A DNA stretch of 64,000 nucleotides from Symsagittifera roscoffensis (Eukaryota; Xenacoelomorpha; Acoela; Convolutidae). The stretch covers positions 51,346,938-51,410,937 of the forward strand of contig NC_087069.1 in the NCBI RefSeq assembly GCF_963678635.1. Direction: 5' to 3'. Under the pieces are notes generated by a model. It did not search any database and was not told the origin of the DNA. It saw only the letters and a program-made list of their open reading frames with translations. This document shows, in pieces, positions 34,736 to 46,636 of the stretch. The first letter of the stretch is position 1, and the number at the start of each line of letters is the position of its first letter. A program made the translations under genes and the position numbers.

Positions 34736-36470
34736 GTTCCCAGTCTATTTGTTCCAGCAGCGGCGGGTCTCGAAGTCGTTGTCCTTGGTTGCTGCTGCTG
34801 CTTCTTCTTCTTCTGTGTGGAAGCCGAAGCGTGCTCAGAGGCAGCGCTTCGCCAGCTCGATCGCCTTGATCGGATCGTTGGTAAGAACTGAAAGCTCGGT
34901 GTTGGTGTCGCCAAATATCGATTGTCGGATCCTGTGAGAGTTGCTGGACATTCGAGCAGCCAGTGTTCCAGGGTTTGGTTATCTTGAAAGCATTTTGGGC
35001 ATCTTGGGTCTGTTGTTGGGTCCATAAGGTGGCGATACGCAGCCAGTTGCATGCTGTGCCCCGCTCTCAGTCTCGTTAACAAGACAGCGTCTCTTCTATT
35101 GGTCATCGTGTTCTCGTCCTTCGCGGTAGAGTGGTTGGCGTACACATCTGCTGTCCTGGCGTGGGAGGGCGGTTTGTCTTTAAGGGTTCGTTTAATTACT
35201 GCTTTGCCTGCTTTCAGGCTTGTAGGTTGGGCGTCGTCTTCCAGTTCTGTGGCTTCATTGGCAAATTTGTCGGCGAGTTCGTGTTGCTGCTGCTCAAGAA
35301 GCTTCCGCATCATAAGATCAGCCTTGGCATCCAATCTTTTCTCCAAGTTAGTCATTGCTCAGTCTCTCGTGTCATTCTACTATCTCTTTCTTAAGACTCC
35401 TTGGTAGTTATAGCCAAACGCTCTGCAAGGAACTTATCGATGTATTGAATCAACTGGATCTGATAGCAAGTTATTTATAATATCGCGTCTGCCAGTTCGT
35501 CTCTTAACCTCTCATGACTTTGTTGATCCCTTTCCTCTACTCGCTCGATTTTTTGCGTCATATTTGGCCGCAGCTCTTCACTGGTCATTACATTGGCAAA
35601 CATGCCTTCACATCACTGGCCTTTCACAACTCTGGAGTCAAACCTAGAGATGAAGATGTTAATTGAGGTTGCAGCCTAGTGCTCGATGACGCACCACGTT
35701 TTTGCGTACCCATTGACATCATTATCCTATCGAATGTCGAGGACCCATCGTTTTCCCGTCTGGCATCGGTCTTGATGGCGAAATAGACATCGCTTTCTCA
35801 TTTCTTTCTTGTTTCGGGCTAAGAGTGAAATCCGTGTCTGAGTGCATTAGTCCCAGCTGCTCAAAGCCAGAAGTCAGTCCATCAGCTTGAAGCAATGTCA
35901 TGCGTTCATTATACAACGTTTTATAAGTTTTTTTGCTTTCGAACTCGATTGTTCTTCCCTGGGGCTTATGCTTGACATCATAGCATTCCTTTTTGTTTGG
36001 CTAGAGAGGAAAGTTCCTTTCTCCAACTTCTGCTCTTGATCTGCTATCTGGACGTCCCTTTGAACAACAGTTCCTCTCCTGCATTGGCCTCGGAACGCTC
36101 CGTGGTCTTCTGAGATTCTTCGATTCTTTCACGCTCAGGGCCGTCGCCGGACCTTCCATGTCATCATGCTGGTGGCTGTCGGGTCGGATCAGCGTTAGCT
36201 CCCTTTCCACAAAAGAAATAGGTTGGTGTCACATTCGCTTGCCGGCCTCAGCGCTTTGCCCATTTTTATCATCTAGGTTTTACTCTACTCCTAGTTTCAT
36301 CCCGCTCACTGAAAGATCAATGCGAACTTCACTTGTTGCCTCACTAGCCTCACTAGCAAAAGCGTAGGAGAGGATGCTAATCAAAAATTGGCTGCGCCGC
36401 AATTGAAACGTCAGCGTGCTTCCAGTGCTCAGTCTGGGAATCATAGCCATTTCTCCTAACGAGTCTTACA
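34736..36470 (-). mobile_element. related LINE, internal-deletion derivative (copy 1)
   Basis: The right part (about 35,360-36,470) is GC-richer, minus-strand coding-like sequence with several broken frames (for example 36,001-36,210 and 35,722-35,916, rich in Arg, Ser, Pro and Glu); this fits a decayed ORF1/5' region, though no domain is recognisable. The left part is the 3' end of ORF2 plus a CAG-rich 3' tail, similar in layout to copy 2. Endonuclease, RT and most of RNase H are absent between them. Confidence 0.6.
34836..35355 (-). pseudogene. fusion of coiled-coil N-terminus to the end of LINE ORF2
   Basis: Starts with an ATG and a Leu/Lys/Glu/Gln-rich heptad-like stretch (LEKRLDAKADLMMRKLLEQQ). 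At about residue 27 it enters sequence matching the RNase H end of copy 2 (LADKFANEATEL against LADRAANGACNL). It continues in frame through RLRAGHSMQLAAYRHLM and the intact CPKC...LEHWLLEC motif. A frameshift follows CPATL, after which the copy 2-like tail (..LAKRCL, stop near 34,836) is in another frame. The layout implies an internal deletion joining ORF1-like or unrelated coiled-coil sequence to the ORF2 end. Confidence 0.6.
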
Positions 36471-37309
36471 GTTACATATTTTGCGATTAGTGAGGTTAAA
36501 AAAATATCTTGACGACAATGCACAAGTCCCACGAAATATAGAATACTTATGTTGCATACGTGCTCAATTCTTCAAATGTCAAAAAATATCTTTCCCGTCT
36601 TTTCAAAATTCCATGGACAACCCAGCTATTATCGCAAAAACCGCAGGGTAATACCAACACACAAAATAAACAAAAAAACACAATACAGTCTATAGATGAC
36701 GGCAATCTCCCGTTTCACTATCACTTTACACCTGCAGATGTATCAAAAAATTGCCTTGTTTACAATAAATAATTCCTCGTAAAAACCATCGATAGCTTCA
36801 ATAATGGATAAAATGAAAACTAATCTTAGAGAAAAAGACTTCGCTCAATTGGAACACTCGAAATGAACGAAGCTCAGGACACTGTCATCTCAAGTGAGTG
36901 TCTTTCTACTAGTGCACTCACCGAGATACTCTAGTATGTGTCTTGCGATTGCCCGAGCTGTCCTACTAAATAGCTGAAGGCAACCTCTGATCGAAAACAT
37001 CTGAAGACTAAGCAAAAATCTCGCACACTCGCACAGTTTCAAGTGCACTAGATTAGTGAACAAAGTTTTCTTCTCAAGTGAGTGTGTCTATTCTAATACA
37101 CTCACCGAGGTCTTCTTCAATGTATTCACGGATTGTTCGAACCTTCCTACTAAGTAGCTCGAGGCAACCACACAACCAAAAAAAAACAAAAAAAATTTGT
37201 TCGGGTACTTCTGATTTAGAATCCAAAGTTGATTGCGAATCTCCGGGTTAACTGGTCTATTTACTACTTATATACACAACCCGCAGCTAATCAACCTTTT
37301 TATTTAATT
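36471..37309. repeat. spacer with a two-copy diverged repeat
   Basis: The phrase 'caagtgagtgt...cactcaccgag...tcctacta.atagct.aggcaacc' occurs at 36,890-36,990 and 37,074-37,170, a period of about 185 bp. Each copy contains gagtgt...acactc arms, so it can fold back. No gene seen. Confidence 0.55.
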
Positions 37310-37890
37310 TTAAAGGGATGTTTAAGGTATCCAAATTACCTCGGAGGGTCCCTGTAAATTTCACAGAGGAGGGTCGTTAAGGGGCTTAAGTCAACTTGGA
37401 GGATTACTTCGGATGGTACTTCGAACACTTAACTTACTTCAAGGGGTTACTTCGGAGGGTACCTCAAGCACCTAAGTTGCTTCGGAAGGTCCCCTAATAT
37501 CACTAAGGAGGGTTACCAAGAGGCTGAATAGAACCCGGAACGTTAAATCAGATTTTTTTTATAATCAAACTCCCGAATGTGAGGGCACGGTCTCCGGACA
37601 GTGTCAGAATGAATCAGAATATGCAAAATTTACTCTTCTGGGGGGTTTTTTGAACTATTTTGGAAAGTTCCACAAAAATTTTTCACTAAGGATGGTTGTT
37701 AAAAGGCTTAACTGACTCCGGACGGTTACTTCGGAGGTTTCACCAAAAATCACAAAATCAAATGTTTTAGCCGCAGTAAAGCCTCCGATTGCAATCTAAC
37801 TTACCTTAAACAAGGTTTCATAAAATTGAGGTTTCATAAAAGTTTCTGTTGCTCGGAGGGTTTCCTAAAATTTGAACCCTCCAAACTGAT
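37310..37890. repeat. degenerate GGAGGGT-type repeat
   Basis: Variants of 'ttacttcggagggtcccctaaatttcactaaggagggttgttaaggggcttaa' recur at about 37,330, 37,395, 37,440, 37,480, 37,660, 37,715 and 37,850. Repeated motifs are cggaggg, aaggagggt and (a)ggggctta. No reading frame is conserved across copies. Confidence 0.6.
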
Positions 37891-38689
37891 ATATTCTTAG
37901 AATTTTTTCTCCTGAAAGTATCAACCTAAAAACAGTTGCGGTTTCAGAAAACTAATTGAAAGACATCCACTTATGGTACCAAAATGATTCCTGTCATTAT
38001 GTTACTCTTTGGGAAATCAAAAAAAGCCCGTTTGCTAAACTTCACTACCTATATAGGTTCTCGTGAGCTTTTTTCGCAATTCTTGCTGAAAGTGCTTAGC
38101 AAAACTTAAAACGAGCGCAGTAGCTCTGTATAGTATTGAAGTTAAGCGAAAAATTAGACAAAAATTAGTTTAGAAATCAAATTTTGGCCAAAGACTATCG
38201 GATTTGGTCACTCCGGCTTCTTCCTTTTTCGATCTTTAAGTCTCTATCTGTATCCACGGAGCTATTCGCAGTGTTACTTAAAAATTGTTTCAGTAACTGA
38301 GCTTGCTATGTTAGCAACTCCTAAAACAAAAGTTTTTATCGCTTTATCGCTAAAGAATCGAAAACTCAATTCTCAAACGTATTGACAAAATCGAAAAATT
38401 ACGAAAAATTTTGATCAAAAAGTTTATTTTCGCCATTTCTACTGAGTGTTTTTAGGCGCGGTTTCTCCTTGAACATCTCCTTAAATAGTTTAATAACTTT
38501 CTAAACATGTCCATATCCTTGAACTTATTGGCTGGACTTTTCAGCGGCATGCTTTGATAGAGCTCCAACAGGGCTAGAATCAAAGACTTTGCACACTTCA
38601 AAATGCTTTGACTGATGGTAAAACAATCATTCTAAAACAATTCTTACAAAACAAAGAGCATCATTTTACTTGGTCCATGCCTTTGCGTT

Positions 38690-39400
38690 TTTGTCATTAG
38701 CAATCAAGCGAAGTACGGTTTCCGTTCAGTCCAATCGCTGCTCCTTTGATTTGGACCCCTGAAAGTCTTCTTGCTAAGTTTTTTCTTATTCCCACCAAGC
38801 ACCACGTCAATTTCACTTACAAGTATGTTCTTAGGAAGTGGTTAGCAAAATTTACCGTCGCTGTTGATGGTGTCTAAATCGGCCTGTCAAAAAGCTTCTG
38901 AAGGAAGATCATCCCCTAAACTTTTACTAGCTGTTCCGGAAGCTTTTCACTGACAATAGAAGAAGTTATGATATCGTTCTCTTTCCGCTTAAATTTTATC
39001 CTGCAAATATCCCCTTCAGATACTGCTTTATAGCTATATTATTGTCCCAAGCCATGGATTGCCCTCCGGCTGAGATCCTGAATTTTAACATCTCCAAATA
39101 ACTAGCCAAATATCCCACTNNNNNNNNNNNNNNNNNNNNNNNNNNNNNNNNNNNNNNNNNNNNNNNNNNNNNNNNNNNNNNNNNNNNNNNNNNNNNNNNN
39201 NNNNNNNNNNNNNNNNNNNNNNNNNNNNNNNNNNNNNNNNNNNNNNNNNNNNNNNNNNNNNNNNNNNNNNNNNNNNNNNNNNNNNNNNNNNNNNNNNNNN
39301 NNNNNNNNNNNNNNNNNNNAAACCGATCTGGCATGGATCTCAGAAAGTTTTCGCCATGATTCTCGACATTGCTAGGAAGGTTACTTTTGAACCTTTTTAG
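38690..39400 (-). pseudogene. coding-like fragment interrupted by an assembly gap
   Basis: On the right of the gap, a minus frame (NVENHGENFLRSMPDRF) runs into the Ns. On the left, a frame (YLASYLEMLKF ... QYLKGIFAG) emerges and stops at 38,996. Further left, other frames keep coding-like pieces (KLPEQLVK near 38,930; ETVLRLIANDKNAKAWTK near 38,700-38,750) separated by stops. They may be exons with introns or a decayed gene. I do not recognise the protein. The in-frame passage across the gap is meaningless unless the gap length of 200 is real. Confidence 0.35.
39120..39319. other. assembly gap, 200 N
   Basis: Exactly 200 undetermined bases; the round number suggests a scaffold gap of estimated or default length. 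Confidence 0.95.
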
Positions 39401-41270
39401 GCATTAAAAAAATAATTCCACCAGTGGAAAGGACGTCATTGCATATTATTTTTTTGAACCAGTGAAAGTTGTAGAGTAAGTCACCAGAGAAAACGTATTA
39501 ATTTCTTGCTTCTTCTAAATTTTAGATTCTACAGATTAAAGCTTCAAGAACGTTATGAGGCTTTTAAAAACTAGAAATTTCATTAAAAAATTTTTAACCA
39601 ATCACAATTCGAGAAAAACTCGTATCATCAAGGTGGTAAGATTGATAATACAGTTGGTAGACTTTACACTTTAGCTATTTTTTTGTAAATCTAAAAAGAA
39701 ATTTTCAATGAAGATTGTACAAATAATATGTTATTTCAAAGGAATTCTTCCTTTTTTTAAAATTTTTTTTCAAAATTAGCTTCAGGTCCTTAAAAAATCA
39801 TATTCTACAAAACCTATTAAAAACAATCAAGTTCAATCAGTTTGTTGAGACAAATTTTTCTCTTTGTGAATAAAATTGACTGATGTGTTTAATAATTTTT
39901 AAACAATTTCAGATGTTTTGGATGCTTTTTAGAGAATGTAACCAAAACCTATTTTTAGCTGTTAACAAAGTACAGGTGAAAAGAAAATGTTTCAAATATT
40001 TGCAAATCTTGGACAGTTTAGTTCAATCCAATTCAACCATTAAATCGAAAAAACTTTCTATAAAAAACGGAAATCTATCCCATGTTGAAGTCAATCATAA
40101 TTTAATGGAAGAGTGATTGCATCTAGTTTGAAATTGGTACCTAATGTACCACGATTCTAAAATTAAATAAAATTTTCTAGTCTATTGATCAAACTATCAT
40201 ATATGCTTTAAACTGAAGTGAACTCGAGAGTAAAAGAGATAGAGAACTTGGAAAAAAAGTAGCATTGTCTAGGTCATCTTCCAGAAAAATGTATGGGTTT
40301 TTGTATGTATCGAATGAAAAAAAATTGATGAAACTATGGTTCTGGGATACTCAAATAGTTTTGATTTGCTCACAAGTTAACTACAAATGACTGTTTTTGA
40401 TGAAATGGTTGAAAATGGCATCTTCTACAGAGATCCGAAGAAGTGTTTCAGTGTCTTAGGACTTTACCTGCATGTTTCGCAACAAACTGAAACCATTCGT
40501 AATAGAAGCGACAATAAAGAAAAAAATATTATAGAAAATTAAAAATCTTCAACAAATCAGATTCTTATTTTGAATTTTGACTTTTTCGATTTCTGTCCAT
40601 AAACGATGAGTCAAGAGTTTGCTTGCAAGCAAGTTTTCGATTAAAGAATCAATTCCACTGTGCGCCAGATTTATATTGGGATGTCCATTCGTGCGGAAAA
40701 ACTCCAGAAACTGTTTCTCGCTCTTGAATATGTACTAGATCAAGCAAAAACTCTACCGAGTACAATGGGTTGCTGTTATTTGGAACAATAAGCAAGAGTA
40801 TTGAGTGACTTGGAGCTGAGGGAGAAGGTAGTTGACAGTAGTTAAGTTGAAACTAATTTTTTTAAAGTTGAAATTGAAGTGTACCTTCAACTCGAACGTA
40901 TGGGTTTAACCAATCAAAACTAATTTTTTCTTTATTTGGTTTGTAGTCCTTCTCAGTCAGGTTTCAGCTTCCTTCTACATAATTTTTCATAAAAAATTAG
41001 TGTCCAATCGGAAACACAGTTCCATTTTGAGACATTTTAACCCATCCAGTCCCAGAAAAATGTTCATTTTTTTATGGTGGCGTAAAATATTCCAATAAGA
41101 GTACCTCACGTAGGATTCAAATCTTCCAAACAAGTGAAATTATTGACGAAGGACTACCTAATAGACAATATAGACTACCTAAATCTCCCATTGTAATCAA
41201 GTAGTTTCCCTATCTATTTTGAAGTCGTCACTGAACAAAAGCAAAATACTGGCATTTTTTGAGTGTGGTA
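39401..41270. other. AT-rich spacer; partial MITE-like copy at 40,890-40,945
   Basis: No supported gene. At 40,890-40,945 'gtaccttcaactcgaacgtatgggtttaaccaatcaaaa' is the reverse-complement relative of the arm and flank of the palindromic element at 29.9-30.0 kb. An open plus frame at 39,883-40,116 follows a 'ttaaacaatttcag' acceptor-like site but has no recognisable domain. Confidence 0.4.
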
Positions 41271-41272
41271 AC

Positions 41273-41502
41273 ATCGTAAAACCTGTGGAGTTTTGAATTG
41301 TCTAAAATGTAATTTCCATACTTTTAGCAGCAAGGAACTGGAAATTCACATCGAGAGGAAGCATTCTTTTTGTCAAAAACTTTTAATCACGGTGATGAGA
41401 AACACGATCAGCAGCTTACAAACACACGCCGCGAGAAGAATTATTTTAAAATATATATGTTTAAAAAATAATAAACAAAAGAGAAATTACTATAATCGAT
41501 AG
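41273..41502 (+). CDS. small frame with one C2H2 zinc finger
   Basis: The frame reads CLKCNFHTFSSKELEIHIERKH: Cys-x2-Cys-x12-His-x4-His, a textbook C2H2 spacing, with Phe and Leu at the usual core positions. No ATG precedes the finger in frame after the upstream stop, so this is either an internal exon or a remnant of a finger-containing protein. The remainder is basic (ends ..KQKRNYYNR). Single fingers of this form also occur at the N-terminus of mobile-element proteins. Confidence 0.45.
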
Positions 41503-44420
41503 TTTGCCTGAGAATTTGTAGCTTGAAAAAAATCGAAATTCATATAACTTCATTGACGCTGAACTTAAAAAGTGAATATCAGGAAATCATTTTAAAGCAT
41601 ATCTCAATCGGTACTTTATGCTTTTGTTCAAAGGTTCTGATTGTTGATAAAACTATTTCGAGCGATAATCGGATTCAAACTATCGTGCAAATCTCATTCG
41701 GAATCGATCCAAAAATCTTCAAATTTACAAGGACAACTGCAATTGCGGATTGCTTATGGGGATTTTGTTTTTCTAAATTTTCTGTAAAAAGGCACAATAG
41801 GAGCTAAAAATGGACACGTGTTTGTTTAAAAAACTGTGAACAATAATGTACTGTAGAATAAAAAAAAATCACATAATTGATTGGTTGTACCTAGCTGTCT
41901 TTTTAAAATGTTCGTAGTTTTTTGTCTGTGATTGAGTTCATAGACTAGCTCATTTTCAAGCAGATTATTGGTTTTTATCTATTAAAAATTACAACTTATT
42001 ACCGTTTTTGGTAGTTGAAAATGGAAAGATGAAAACTTGGATAATTTTGTTGCACATTGAAAATTTCCAGATAAATTACACAAAACTCTAGAAAACCACT
42101 TCAAATTTAAAAGTCAAGGTTAAAACAAGAACATGCAGTTAACTGGAGCAGAGATTTTTTCTGAAGACTCTTAGCGAATGGAGTGGTGCCAAATTTGCCT
42201 TCGGTTTTTATACGATTGTTGAGACGACACAGTTTTCCAATTAGTTTATTGTTCAAATTGTAACCAATATTTAATTGGCAGATCAAGCAAAAACCAAGAA
42301 AAACTCAAATTAGGCTTTTTGACAAAACAAGATGGTTTTCAATTTATTTCTCTAGGAGTTTTGAGATTATTTTGCTTCATTTCAGGTTATAGGTAAAAGA
42401 ATGAGAAAAAGATCCAAATAAAAACGTTCAAGCTTTGTAGTTTTTTTGATGAATTAGGTCAAATTACATGAAGAATGGTTTTTATAGGGATACTTTCTTT
42501 CACAGTAAACAACTTTGGTAGCAATCCAGCGAAAACATTTCTGAAGAAAAACAATAGATGAAGTATAATTCAAAGTTCAAATATACAGTAAATTTTGTGT
42601 CTTTGCTTTTGTTTGCTTTAATTTCATTTCAGTTAGAGAACTAGGCGGAACAGTTGAGTTTTTGCTCAATGCGTTAGTTTTAAAAGTTTGTTCAATTGTT
42701 ACAATTTATACCTGGACTTTGTTTTATAAGTGTCCTTTACATAACTGGGTTTTTAGCTACATTACTACTGTAGAAAAATTATCGAAGCTTGTCAGGAAAA
42801 AAAAACAGGAGATTTGTTCTTAAAATTTTTAAGATGTGAAAGTACATCTATCTACGTCTATATATCTTTCCACTCTCATTCCTACCATGTTTCGTATGCA
42901 TTTATTTTTGAATGCTTTAAATTGTCTCCAATCTTTCTCGCTGGAACGTTTTTGAGAATATTCGGACAAAAATCTGGAATAAAACAGTTTTTGGTTATAT
43001 TTTGGGAGAAAAATTGTTGTTAGTGATCACAAAAACTGTGTTTTTGCTAAAAAACCAAAAAAAATTGATGAAGAGAATTTGTCTCTGGTGAAAGTAAGCA
43101 TGTACAAAATTTAAGCTTATAATTGAAGGGTTACTTATCTAAATTAACCTCTGCCAACGAATTGTTCGTTCAATTATTTTCAAATTCCCCTCCGAATTTT
43201 CCGATCTGACCAAGTTTTTGTACAAAGTGAGTTTAAAAGCGATAACCTATTCAAAGCAGAAAGAAGGTATAAACTTGAAAAACAAAATCTCCACAAAATG
43301 TTCACAATAATTTATGTTGAAGAAGCAAAAAAGAGATATGGATCAATTACCAATAAGTTTTGATTTGATTTCTTTCACATTCTATTATACTTTCAAAAAA
43401 ATTTCACCCCTTTTTTTGTGTTAATTTAACCCTAAAAGGTTATTTATATCAATTACTTACATTTACTATAGTTAGCGTGAAAAATGTATCATAACTTTTG
43501 TTTTTGTATAAGTTTGGTTTCATCATTCACAAAAAAGCGAGGAAGAGATGAATCATGAACTTTGCTCAAGAAAAAGGAAAATTCAAAGATTATTACGATT
43601 ATTGATCACTTGAATTGAGGTTTTAACAAATGATTTTTCAGCTGGAATAAAAAAAATAGTTAAGTTTTCATCTAAGAGATCTAAATTGGAAAAAGTTGGT
43701 AGATGCTGCGTCAAAAATGAAACAATTTTTTCCCTCATTCATACTTATGGTTTTCTAAGAATTCTTATGGGAATTCGGTAGTTTCAGTATAGATTCAACT
43801 GATCTGAGTCTGTTTGTTTTTGTCTTCACAGCTCTTTATATCACGCATCTTAGCTTAAATTGGATCAAGTTTTATCGTCTTTCTAATTTTTTTGAAAAAA
43901 AAAAACGAAAAAAAAATCTCGTATGTTACTCAAAGTTTTTTTTCATTGTCTTAACATCATACTAACTGATCATCAGTTTTGATTCTGATGCGTTTCTCGT
44001 TAAATAGCATCAGTTTTGGTTCTGTTGCGTTTCTCGTAAAATACGATCGATTTGAAAAAAATAGATAAGAAAAACGAGCCAAAAACTGGAGATTTCTGAA
44101 AAAGTGAAAACTAATTAATTATAATCAATTCGAAACGGGCATTGAAGTTTTTATTTTTCGAGGCAAGCAAATCCTTTATCGATTTTGTAATGTGGACACT
44201 ACTAATGAAACTAAATTATGATCGACTTTTTTCCACTTTACTGAGATGCGAATTTCAACGCATATAAAGTCTTTTCTACGTTTTAGACTAACGTTGGTTG
44301 TATTGGTTGCTTGTTGTTCAAAATATATTTTTTCCGGCCTAAGTTTGTCAATTTTGTTCTTTTCATTTTATCCAAAAACTGAACTTTAATCGTTTCAACA
44401 ATTTTGTAGAAATATTAGAA
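41503..44420. other. AT-rich spacer, nothing supported
   Basis: Two short plus frames (41,523-41,807 and 42,814-43,023) are open without motifs or signals. A TATA-like 'catataaag' occurs near 44,260 with no gene behind it. Confidence 0.35.
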
Positions 44421-44428
44421 ACTTTGGA

Positions 44429-44850
44429 GGGGGGGGGGGTGAAATTGGAGGTGGACTAATCCCCCTTCAATTACCCACTAGCGTTGTTTGCCCATTTACA
44501 ACACCCTCTCCCCGGGGGTTCGGTGAGAGAGGGGGGGGCGGTGGTTTCAGGTGAGGGCTGGTTTCAGGTGGGTTTGGGGGGTTGTTCAGGTGTGTTTGTG
44601 GGGGGGGGGGCAGGGATCAGGTGTGGGCGAGGGGTGGGTTCAAGTGGGGGTTGTTTAGGTGGAGGGGGGTGTTCAGGTGGGAGAGGGTGTTCAGGGTCAG
44701 TGGGAGGTTGTTCAATGGGGGGCATCGGTTCAGTGGGGGAGAAGGAGCAAAGGGGGTAAACGTTTAGGGGAGTTGAAGGGGACCAAAGGGGCAAACGTTA
44801 GGGGGATTTGAGAGGAGCAAAGGGGCAAAAGTTAGGGGGCAGCTTAACGG
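44429..44850 (+). repeat. G-rich minisatellite
   Basis: A G11 run at 44,429-44,439 is followed by an array of 'gttcaggtggg'-type units between 44,540 and 44,720, interleaved with G4-G12 runs. About four copies of 'ggagcaaaggggcaaacgttaggggg' follow at 44,740-44,840. It has strong G-quadruplex potential on the plus strand. Gly-rich and Pro-rich frames over it are artefacts of composition. Confidence 0.7.
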
Positions 44851-45191
44851 AATCTTTTTGCAATTTTAGTTTCGGTTTAGAAATGGATTAGGCCGGGCCG
44901 CACACTCGCTTCGCAAAATTTCCGCATAACTAACTTTATAAATGCAGAAAACTCCAAAAAAATAATGCACGACGAGCGAAACAAAATTAAAGTGGAAAAA
45001 AATCCATTTTATGTGATTTCTACCATTGTAAAGGATTTCATATGAATTTTAATGCAATTTGTTTTGGCGAGAAAAAGTGGATTTAAAAATCGGATTTATT
45101 ATTTTTTCTGAATCTAACATGCGAATCGATTATATTTACAACATTTTAGCCCACGAAAATTAATTATAATAGATTTTGTTTTTACCCCAAA

Positions 45192-45213
45192 CCCCCCCCC
45201 CCCCCCCCCCCCC
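45192..45213. repeat. C22 homopolymer
   Basis: Twenty-two consecutive C, followed by ACGTT and C7. The length is probably unreliable in the assembly. Confidence 0.85.
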
Positions 45214-45406
45214 ACGTTCCCCCCCTGATCAGCTAACTCTTCTACTACTGAGGGGTCAGAAGTTGATGCGAACTTTAATATACCGACTTTATTTTTGTGC
45301 AATAAGCAGTTGAAGCAACAATGAAAATTGAGCGCTCGTCTTTGTTACGAGAAAAGTTTTCTAGTAAAAATCCGAGTCCATAGATGGAAGCCTTCGACTT
45401 TTCCCA

Positions 45407-45607
45407 TCATAGCCCTGAGAAAATTATAGAGCCCCAAAACTCAAAAATCAAGGTTCGAGGAGGGCTATGTGTGTTTGATTTCATAGATGAAAGAGCAAAA
45501 TACCCCGTAATACTAGTCTGTATTTTCATTCTGATTGAGACCCTAAGGACAAAAGATGATGCACTAGCTGTAAAAACCAAAAGAAGATGCACCAACAAAC
45601 ATTTCAA
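45407..45607 (-). CDS. possible small secreted protein, 66 aa
   Basis: Opens with a strong signal-peptide-like sequence (MKCLLVHLLLVFTASASS) with a positive start, a Leu/Val core and a small-residue cleavage region, then a 48-residue remainder with no cysteine pattern. The opposite strand is also open over the same bases (45,384-45,674), so the signal could be chance. No family recognised. Confidence 0.3.
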   Translation of the reverse strand: MKCLLVHLLLVFTASASSFVLRVSIRMKIQTSITGYFALSSMKSNTHSPPRTLIFEFWGSIIFSGL

Positions 45608-45659
45608 AAGAAAATCGATTGTTCATCATAGCACAGAAAGTATCCGAGCTATATTTGTT

Positions 45660-46060
45660 GCAAGTTTAAAATGAAGATTTAATAGCAACTTTTTAAAAAT
45701 TGTGTTCATGTTTTTTATCATAAGTGTAGCCTTAAAAAAATCTGTATTTTTTGATACTATAAGTTAAAGATAATTGATAAAATCGGGCACAATTTTGGTA
45801 ATTTTCAAAATGATATTTAATTGTTATAGAAAACTTAAAAAAGAGAAAGCATAGAAACTTATTCGTTTTCTACCATACACAAAAATTCGCTGTCAGTTTA
45901 TTATTCAGAAAGCGATGGCAAATTTTTTTGTATAAATAAATGAAAAATCAAAAACTTTTTTGATAACAACGAAAAGTTGGGTGAACGAGTGTTAATTGAT
46001 ACCTAGACACTGATATCTAGACAATGAGTTTAAAACACAAGTACAAGAGCCAGTCGGAAA
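45660..46060. repeat. diverged duplication, copy 1 (partner 47,565-47,900)
   Basis: Shared phrases in order: 'gaagatttaataacaac', 'ttttctaccatacacaaa..tt.gct.tcagt', 'tattcagaaagcgat.gcaa.ttttt', 'aaaatcaaaaa.ttttt', 'agagccagt'. Same orientation, about 1.9 kb apart, noncoding. Confidence 0.5.
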
Positions 46061-46636
46061 GAAGGCCTCTTAACTTGATAATTCAGCGTCAGCTACTGAG
46101 TTCACCACAACTGAACATGAAAAAAGGACAGATCATTTTTTTTGAACCATTGAACAATTTGAATACGTATTTTTTCAGACAAGTAGAAAAAATAGGTCAC
46201 AATATTTGTAAAAACAACGGTAAAATTAAAAAAGAGAGAGAAAGAAGAGTTGGGTAGAAGATAGTTGGGTTCGAATAATCTCAAAAGTTTTGTAATAACT
46301 ACACCAGACGCAGATACTTACATTTTTGTAAGAGACAATAAAAACAAAGCACTCGTATATAAAAAAAATTGCATTCGAGAAAATCACCGTCATTTAGTAG
46401 TTCAGTCAGTTAAATTTTGTTCGAAGAAAACTGAATTAGTTGTCAAAAAAGTTTCTCATTTCATCAGAAAATATTTTAAATTTTTACCGACAGTTTTTCA
46501 AACTTTTATTTTGTTTTCAGTGTTTAAAGCAAATTCCTCCTTCTGTTATTCACCCATATTCTTTGTTTTTGAAGCTCAGATCATTTTTTTTCCAAATTGA
46601 ATTAATCAGGACAAATAATTTTATCCTTCGTCATTT

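Noticed and set aside
32206-35407. Many plus-strand open frames across the LINE block
   Set aside because: Antisense shadows of the minus-strand endonuclease, RT and RNase H in GC-richer DNA.
44484-44794. Gly-rich plus frames and a Pro-rich minus frame
   Set aside because: They arise from the G-rich minisatellite; every frame is low complexity.
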